DNA of 48,795 bases. It comes from an uncultured Collinsella sp. GTDB lineage: Bacteria; Actinomycetota; Coriobacteriia; Coriobacteriales; Coriobacteriaceae. The notes under the pieces are model-generated. The model was not told the DNA's origin. It saw only the letters and a list, made by a program, of their open reading frames with translations, and searched no databases. Both the position numbers and the translations under genes were made by a program. Location of the stretch: contig CAAGCF010000015.1 of the NCBI GenBank assembly GCA_900768265.1, positions 1 to 48,795 of the forward strand, read 5' to 3'. Positions 46,951-48,795 of the stretch are shown here, one piece after another (the first letter of the stretch is position 1; each line of letters opens with the position of its first letter).

Positions 46951-48258
46951 ATGAGCAAGACAATAGTTAGGCCCACGCTTTCGCTGGGCAACCACATCTA
47001 TCTGTATCGCCTACTGCGCGATGCGATTGGATGCGGCAAGCAAACGTTTATGACGCAGGTCGAGGAGGCGCTCGCCGCTGGCGATATGACTGCTTATGAC
47101 CTGGGCTTCGAGTCCACGCGCGAGCTGCTCGAGGAACTCGACGACTGCATTAAGCTGACCGTCTTTAAGGGCGGTCGCCTGTATGCCACGGTCATCGCCA
47201 ACGAGGCCTGGGATGTCGCACTTGCCAAGGGCGAGGACAAGCCCAAGGCTGCCAAGGGTGCCAAGCAGTCCTACAAAAAGAAAAAGCGCGGCGAGAAAGA
47301 CCTCAAGGCCGTGCGCCCCAAACACGTCAAGCGTCCCGAGCCCGAGCCCGTGGTTGAAGCTGTGCCGAAGCCCGAGCCCGAGGCAGAGATCGAAGTCGCC
47401 GTTGAGGTAGCAGCAGAAGCCGAAACCGAAATCGCCGCCACGACCGATCCCAAAGTCATATCAGAGCAAGAAGCCACTGCGGAGCTCGACGAGGCTCCCA
47501 AGTCGACAACCGAAGAAGCCGCTGACCAGCCCGAGACGTCTGCGTTCCAAAACAGCGATGTCTTTGGCAACGAGGCCGAGGACGATCAGCTCGAAGAACC
47601 CGCCGATCAAGACGCTACCGAGTCGGCGCCGAAGCCCGAGACGCCGCAGCCTGCCATCTCACTTACGGTCGTCTATGACCCCGAGAACGCCAATGCCGGC
47701 ATCACCACCATGGCCTCCACACCGGTCGAGGCAAAGCCGTCTGTCGAGGCGGAGGACGCCCCGCAAGCCGATGCCAAGACCGAGACTGAAGACACATCCG
47801 TCTCCGTGGAACCGACAGATTTCGCAGTTAAGCCGGAACCGGTGCCTGAGTCTGCACCCGTCATCGAGTCCGTGCCCACCGCCGCTTTCGACCAAATTCC
47901 CACACCAGCACCGGCTTCGGCGCGCGTAGCGGCCCCAACCCCCGCACCCGCAGCGCCCGCCATCCCCGAGGACTTCCCCGTCGATTTCGCGACCGAGGTC
48001 TTCTGCCCCGGCCCGCTTCTGCACCAACTGTCGACCTATCTCCCCTACGGCGCCGACACGCTCGGTATCGTCGGCGAGTACTACTGGATCGCCCGCGAGC
48101 GCGGTACCATCGAGGCCGCGCGAAACCGCGCAAGCTTCCCCCTGCGCTACACGCAGGCCGGCGAGCGCCACGAAGTCACCGTGCGCATCCGACGCAACAC
48201 CACCGGCGGTCTCGGAGCCGCCTGGGTCATCGACAAAGTCGAAGAACCCGAGCAGTAA
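46951..48258 (+). CDS. Two-domain protein with long acidic linker, unknown
   Basis: A 435-residue protein. Residues 1-95 form a compact domain (LSLGNHIYLYRLLRDAIG, TAYDLGFESTRELLEEL, TVFKGGRLYATVI) whose pattern recalls winged-helix LOTUS/OST-HTH domains, though I cannot confirm this. A basic patch (KQSYKKKKRGEKDLK, about 108) precedes about 210 residues of Glu/Ala/Pro/Thr-rich disorder, then a conserved-looking C-terminal domain (about 335-435: EVFCPGPLLHQLSTYLPYGAD, REVTVRIRRN-like strands). No signal peptide or membrane helix. RNA binding is a guess. The ATG at 46951 has AGAGGAG upstream. A strong terminator follows. Confidence 0.6.
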   Translation: MSKTIVRPTLSLGNHIYLYRLLRDAIGCGKQTFMTQVEEALAAGDMTAYDLGFESTRELLEELDDCIKLTVFKGGRLYATVIANEAWDVALAKGEDKPKAAKGAKQSYKKKKRGEKDLKAVRPKHVKRPEPEPVVEAVPKPEPEAEIEVAVEVAAEAETEIAATTDPKVISEQEATAELDEAPKSTTEEAADQPETSAFQNSDVFGNEAEDDQLEEPADQDATESAPKPETPQPAISLTVVYDPENANAGITTMASTPVEAKPSVEAEDAPQADAKTETEDTSVSVEPTDFAVKPEPVPESAPVIESVPTAAFDQIPTPAPASARVAAPTPAPAAPAIPEDFPVDFATEVFCPGPLLHQLSTYLPYGADTLGIVGEYYWIARERGTIEAARNRASFPLRYTQAGERHEVTVRIRRNTTGGLGAAWVIDKVEEPEQ

Positions 48259-48262
48259 CGAC

Positions 48263-48301
48263 AAACGGCTCAAATCCAAATCAGGATTTGAGCCGTTTTA
48301 T
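48263..48301. terminator. Bidirectional terminator between convergent genes
   Basis: A perfect 15-bp stem (48263-48277 with 48284-48298) with a 6-nt loop, A-rich before and T-rich after. Confidence 0.9.
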
Positions 48302-48322
48302 TTGTTGATGTTGCATAACCAA

Positions 48323-48469
48323 CAGCGAGCGGGTCGCAAGTGCCCCAGGTTGCCGTGAAAGAGGAGCGACGCGTACTTTGGTACGCGAGCGACGGTTTGA
48401 ACGACAAGATGGGGTGCTTGCGGCTCGCGCAGCGTCATCTCGTTACGCGGTTTGGTAAAACCGCGTAAC
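48323..48469 (-). repeat. Family 1 nested hairpin repeat, copy C
   Basis: The 28-nt hairpin (48442-48469) is identical to copy A and begins four bases after the ettA stop on the minus strand. GACGCTGC follows, then outer arms GCGAGC-CGCAAG...CCCCA that pair with TGGGG...CTTGCG...GCTCGC but share no sequence with copies A and B, and an inner hairpin GCGTAC/GTACGC like copy A. The gene's terminator lies beyond, at 48263-48301. Confidence 0.8.
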
Positions 48470-48473
48470 AAAC

Positions 48474-48795
48474 CTAGTCACGCGTCAGCTTGCGGTGAAT
48501 ACGATGCGGCTGGGCTGCGTCCTCGCCCAGGCGCTCGATGCGGTTGGCCTGATAGGCCTCGAAGTTGCCCTCGAACCAATACCAGTTGCCCGGATTCTCA
48601 TCGGTGCCTTCCCACGCCAGAATGTGCGTGGCGACGCGGTCCAGGAACATACGGTCGTGACTAATGACCACCGAGCAGCCCGGGCACTCGAGCAGCGCCG
48701 CCTCGAGCGAGGACAGCGTCTCGACGTCGAGGTCGTTCGTGGGCTCGTCGAGGAGCAGCAGGTTGCCTCCCTGCTTGAGCGTAAGCGCCAAGTTC
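48474..48795 (-). CDS. ettA: ABC-F protein EttA, C-terminal part
   Basis: The last 106 codons of an ABC-F ribosome-associated ATPase, cut by the window edge. The second ATPase domain shows Walker B LLLLDEPTNDLDVETL and the switch region VVISHDRMFLDRVATHIL, followed by WFEGNFEAYQ and the family tail RLGEDAAQPHRIHRKL. This tail is characteristic of EttA, which gates entry of initiated ribosomes into elongation according to the ATP/ADP ratio. The stop TAG is followed within four bases by family 1 copy C. Confidence 0.88.
   Translation of the reverse strand, partial: NLALTLKQGGNLLLLDEPTNDLDVETLSSLEAALLECPGCSVVISHDRMFLDRVATHILAWEGTDENPGNWYWFEGNFEAYQANRIERLGEDAAQPHRIHRKLTRD

Overview
The window looks like chromosomal DNA of a gut member of the Coriobacteriia, most likely Collinsella (inference). 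The DNA is GC-rich, with close-packed genes. The gene content fits a fermentative anaerobic actinobacterium: phosphotransacetylase with two acetate kinases, L-lactate dehydrogenase, UDP-galactopyranose mutase, an acetylase-type lysine/diaminopimelate pathway, zinc-ribbon membrane proteins and a fused ECF ATPase. I see no rRNA, tRNA, CRISPR array or phage genes.

Layout. 1-5300 looks accessory: a complete IS3-family (IS150-like) element, then a minus-strand set of a DUF6020-type membrane protein and two membrane proteins with cytosolic zinc ribbons, partly AT-richer than the rest. 5500-7731 carries a DJ-1/PfpI protein, Maf and a P1-family peptidase. 8093-10319 holds a glycosyltransferase and UDP-galactopyranose mutase. 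10552-14484 is the acetate block: pta facing two tandem ackA paralogues. 14632-18961 (minus) encodes a HIT protein, exonuclease VII, a YugP-type metalloprotease and RNase D. 19060-22190 encodes a lipid-kinase-like protein, a 30-residue membrane peptide and a surface C69 dipeptidase. 22298-25771 is an ECF transporter preceded by a Trp-Trp-Trp leader peptide and a textbook attenuator, so it probably imports tryptophan. 25895-27982 pairs an aspartate racemase with an ATP-grasp ligase, probably for D-Asp addition to peptidoglycan. 28204-33239 holds a MOSC protein, a secreted peptidoglycan hydrolase, a Ser/Thr kinase with an HTH partner, a lipoprotein and a small membrane protein. 33242-38612 is the lysine block: an M20 deacetylase divergent from a lysine riboswitch, a lysA-dapA in-frame fusion, dapB and dapH. 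38857-48795 has a nucleoid-associated protein, a DUF2974 hydrolase, ldh, an aminotransferase, nadE, two proteins of unknown function and the 3' end of ettA.

The most unusual structure lies between genes. Two families of large nested hairpins sit just downstream of stop codons. Family 1 has three copies (after rnd, dapH and ettA). Each begins with a 28-nt GTTACGCGG hairpin 0 to 4 nt from the stop codon, followed by a roughly 100-nt double-decker hairpin. Family 2 has three copies (after the P1 peptidase, the glycosyltransferase and pta), with outer arms of about 21 to 29 bp around a second hairpin. Within a family the arms differ in sequence but stay self-complementary, short internal motifs are kept, and orientation always follows the upstream gene. 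This suggests selected RNA structure in 3' UTRs, or palindromic mobile elements that target gene ends. The lysine block (riboswitch), tryptophan transporter (leader-peptide attenuation) and several other genes (hairpins masking or abutting the ribosome-binding site) also appear to be controlled at the RNA level.
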